NCBI GenBank assembly: GCA_039707465.1
Contig: CM077644.1
Coordinates: 139,484,962-139,548,961, forward strand
DNA: 64,000 nt
Source of the DNA: Rhabdophis nuchalis
Lineage: Eukaryota; Chordata; Lepidosauria; Squamata; Natricidae
Direction of reading: 5' to 3'
Shown: piece by piece, positions 61,405 to 64,000 of the stretch
Layout of the letters: every line of letters starts with the position of its first letter
Numbering within the stretch: the first letter of the stretch is position 1
Program-made: the position numbers and the translations under genes
The notes under the pieces: generated by a model
Told to the model about the DNA's origin: nothing
Seen by the model: the letters and a program-made list of their open reading frames with translations, nothing else
The model's database searches: none

Positions 61405-63051
61405 TCAGTGGTGATAATCTTGCACCTGGGCAGGAAAAAAGCAGTCTCTGATGTTCCTGAGATGCTTGGAGCTGGGAATAGGGTTGTTTCATGGGGGACA
61501 AAGGGCGGGAGAGACACTCATAGTGGGTCACCACTGCTAAGCAGACAGGATATTCACTAGATTGTTCTTGATCCTGATTCCCCCAAGAAAGCAACTATTC
61601 TTCTTCCTCATCTCCGGTCAGCTGCAAGAGGTACTTTGCTTTGCTATCAAGACAGCTTACAAGAGAAGAAGGTCTCACATAGAGGGGTAGCACTGTGAAC
61701 TACAATACCCCCCACCTCATCCTGAAGCAGGTGGGCAGGCTTACTGCTCCTTCCTCCTTCAGCCTTGGACAGGCAATGGATGTTACCCTAGCAGCGTAAT
61801 TGAAAGAGACCCCCAACACTTCCAGCACCCCAAAGCAGGCCCAAAATTACACTATTTTCTGGGTGAGGAGCTGCCATTAGTAAGGCTCTTTTCAGCAAGG
61901 AAAAAGATGGAGATTTGCTGTTCTACCATTGTCCTTGTTCTTTTGCAGAGCTCAATGGAGCACTGCAGTAGTCCTGCTTTTTTTAAGAAAGAAAGTGGTT
62001 TAGCAGAAGTGATATTGAGCAGGTTCTGACCATTTCTGTAGAACCAGTAGCAAAATTTTGAGTAGTTTGGAAAACCGGTAAATACCACCTCTGACTGGCC
62101 CTGCCCCCATCTATTCTCTGACTTCGGAGTCCCCGCTGATTGGGAGGCAATGGGGATTTGGCAGTATCCTTCCCCTGCCACACCCGCCAAGCCACACTAT
62201 GCCCAACAAGCCACGTCCACAGAACCAGCAGTAAAAAAATTTTGGAATCCCACTACTGAGGCTAGTGATGTTTTTCAAGACAAGTTACCCTGGCAGCTGC
62301 CAGTGGAAAAAGCAGGTATTGAAGGAGACACCACAGTGACTGGAGGAGATGGAACATTCCCACAACAGGCTAAAGTGGAGAATCAGAGCTGGCTAATCCT
62401 TGACCAGCTATGTCATCTCCAACATAGTTCCACATTGTGTCCCTGGCAAAGATTGCATCAGGAGAAGAGGAAAATACTATAAGTGGGAGAGATAAATATG
62501 ACTTCAAGCTGCCCCAGCTGTGTACTAGAGATGAAATGAAGGCACTGTCATGAGGTTGTGCCATATAAAAACAATTACCATAGCAGGTTCAGGGCAGGTG
62601 ATGTTTAGAGACGTGACCATGGGATCCTTGGATGGTTGTTCATGATGTGCTAGGTTATTTATCTGGTGTGTGTGGACCAAAATTGGTGTGAGTTAAAGAT
62701 GCTCAACAAACTGAGCCCATCAACATCTTTGTTCATTCCCAAAGGAGAATGAAATGTTTTCACAATACTCTGTTTGGATACTCTTGGAATTAGGATGTCA
62801 AATGCTGACAGGAACTCAACTTAAATGGACACAAAAAGTGGTGAGAAATTAGGAGGGATGCCCACCTGATATTTTAGAGGTACAAATATATACAGTATGC
62901 CACACGGGAAATGTATTCAGGTTTTCAGTATGTTTTTCCATTTTAGATATTTTGATATTCCTAGTAATGCTGATCTGTGACCATAATAAAAGATGGATTT
63001 GATACTCTTATGCCCCCCACCCAGGTTTTAAAGAATAGACTTTTCTGGCAT
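61405..63051. other. 3' flank of the HSD3B exon, copy B
   Basis: Counterpart of 31519-33165, with the MITE at 62004-62258. No gene seen. Confidence 0.55.
62004..62258. mobile_element. MITE, copy B of 32118-32372
   Basis: Same left end 'cagaagtgatattgagcagg' and right end 'ggaatcccactactg'. Confidence 0.65.
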
Positions 63052-63866
63052 TCAGGTAGTCTTGCTTTTCAGGTATGCTACCCTCCGGGGGGTTATGTCA
63101 GCGATCCACTGACTTGTGCGCTGCTTGGCTTCTTCCCATGAGTAGCGAGGAGTATAGTTAAAATCCCTTTGTGCTTTCTTGTAAGAAAAACTGAAAGGGG
63201 TGTTGAGCAGGATTACAAGGAAATGATTAATGGAAGGAACATATTTGAAGAAGGGTTTGAGCAAGAAGCTCACAATCTCCAGGAACAGAGCATAATAATA
63301 TAAAAGTGGGATGGGCATCATAGGTTTGGGTTCAACACCAAACCCCAACTCCTTTGTCAGCTCATAATTGAAGTCGGAATAGCTTGTGTGGGGAGAATCG
63401 TCTGAGATGTAGTAGAAATGCCCTCCGATCTGTTTCACTTTTGTTGGGTTTCTCATGGCTTTAGCCACTTGAATATGAGCCCAAGCAATATTTCCCACAT
63501 AGACAGGATTTACAATCGCCTCTTTCCTAGACAGCCTCAAAAATACATTATTATTCAGGATGCTTTCATCAAGGTGACCCAGAAGGAAAAGACTACCTTC
63601 TCCATAGATGTACATGGACCTCAAAGCACATGTCACAAAACTATTTCCCCCTTTGAGCGGGAAGCTATTCAACTCCAGGACACATTTCTCTGCCTCTCAT
63701 TTAGTTTCAGCATAGGGCTGGCCTCGGGACATCCGATACGGGGTGTCTTCATCTCCATCATAGATGGGATCTCCTCTGCTGTTCGGGCCTCTCACCTCAA
63801 GGCTGCTAGTATAAATAAAATACTGGACATCATTGCGGAGGCAGGCCTCCAGCAGCAGCTGTGTAC
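63052..63866 (-). pseudogene. HSD3B: 3-beta-hydroxysteroid dehydrogenase last exon, copy B, with premature stop
   Basis: Same exon as 33166-33980 with the acceptor kept. The codon after the catalytic Lys (AETK) is TGA (plus-strand tca at 63697-63699) where copy A has CGA (Arg), a C-to-T change at a CpG. Using vertebrate numbering the stop is at about residue 159. It removes the rest of the Rossmann-type domain, the substrate-binding part and the membrane segment. Other changes are Thr to Arg at about 128 and Gln to Arg at about 147. Downstream of the stop the frame stays open for 211 codons, so the loss looks recent. The upstream exons would lie beyond the window. Most likely a pseudogene. 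Confidence 0.9.
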
Positions 63867-64000
63867 CTTCAGAAAAAGGGAAATGTTAGCAATGTTGCAA
63901 AGGCTGTGGTTGCTATTCACACACACACACAGAGTTAGAGAGAGACAAGAACATCATCTTATAAATTGATGCCACAAAGAGCCTCTCAGCCTGTTTGTTG
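63867..64000. other. HSD3B intron start, copy B, cut by the window end
   Basis: Intron sequence preceding the last exon, matching 33981-34114, with a (CA)n at about 63918-63931. Confidence 0.7.

Overview
The window looks like intergenic and accessory DNA from a squamate reptile, most probably a snake. The evidence is the repeat content: L2-, CR1- and L1-type LINEs, several families of hAT MITEs with 8-bp target duplications, a SPIN element, a fish-type Tc1 element, and a MITE whose ends read like 'tagtcctagattta', which I remember as common in snake DNA. There is no bacterial, plasmid or phage content. Most long open frames here are microsatellites or LINEs, not host genes.

The main structure is a direct duplication. 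Positions 1-34114 (copy A) reappear as 42944-64000 (copy B) at roughly 98-99% identity by eye, with a non-repeated 8.8-kb stretch between them. Each copy carries, on the minus strand, (i) a compact nine-exon gene for a 210-residue acidic protein that I do not recognise (A 1193-2988, B 44128-45922) and (ii) the large last exon of a 3-beta-hydroxysteroid dehydrogenase gene (A 33166-33980, B 63052-63866). The nine-exon gene is invisible to single-frame ORF scanning, but its frame runs through eight consensus introns in both copies. The HSD3B exon is open in copy A. In copy B it has a nonsense codon directly after the catalytic YxxxK motif. I found no upstream HSD3B exons in the 9 kb before the copy-A exon.

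The copies differ mainly by mobile-element insertions and deletions. Copy B has lost about 12.3 kb (A 5637-17950), 3.9 kb (A 21699-25599) and 0.9 kb (A 30174-31097). It has gained a ZBED5-like hAT element, a half-length L1 with an intact ORF1 and no ORF2, a CR1 fragment, and a large (GAAA)n expansion. Copy A has gained a short L2 tail and lost about 0.5 kb near 26635. The 12.3-kb deletion starts within a few bases of the centre of a large palindrome. Copy A shows deep nesting: MITE > L1 > hAT and L2; Tc1 > L1 tail and SPIN; CR1 > hAT > LTR and L2.

The 34.1-42.9 kb spacer holds two L2 insertions (one with an uninterrupted 514-residue reverse-transcriptase frame), a possible LTR-like segment, old CR1 sequence and small foldback elements. 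A false haplotype duplication in the assembly is a real alternative to a genomic duplication and cannot be excluded from sequence alone.
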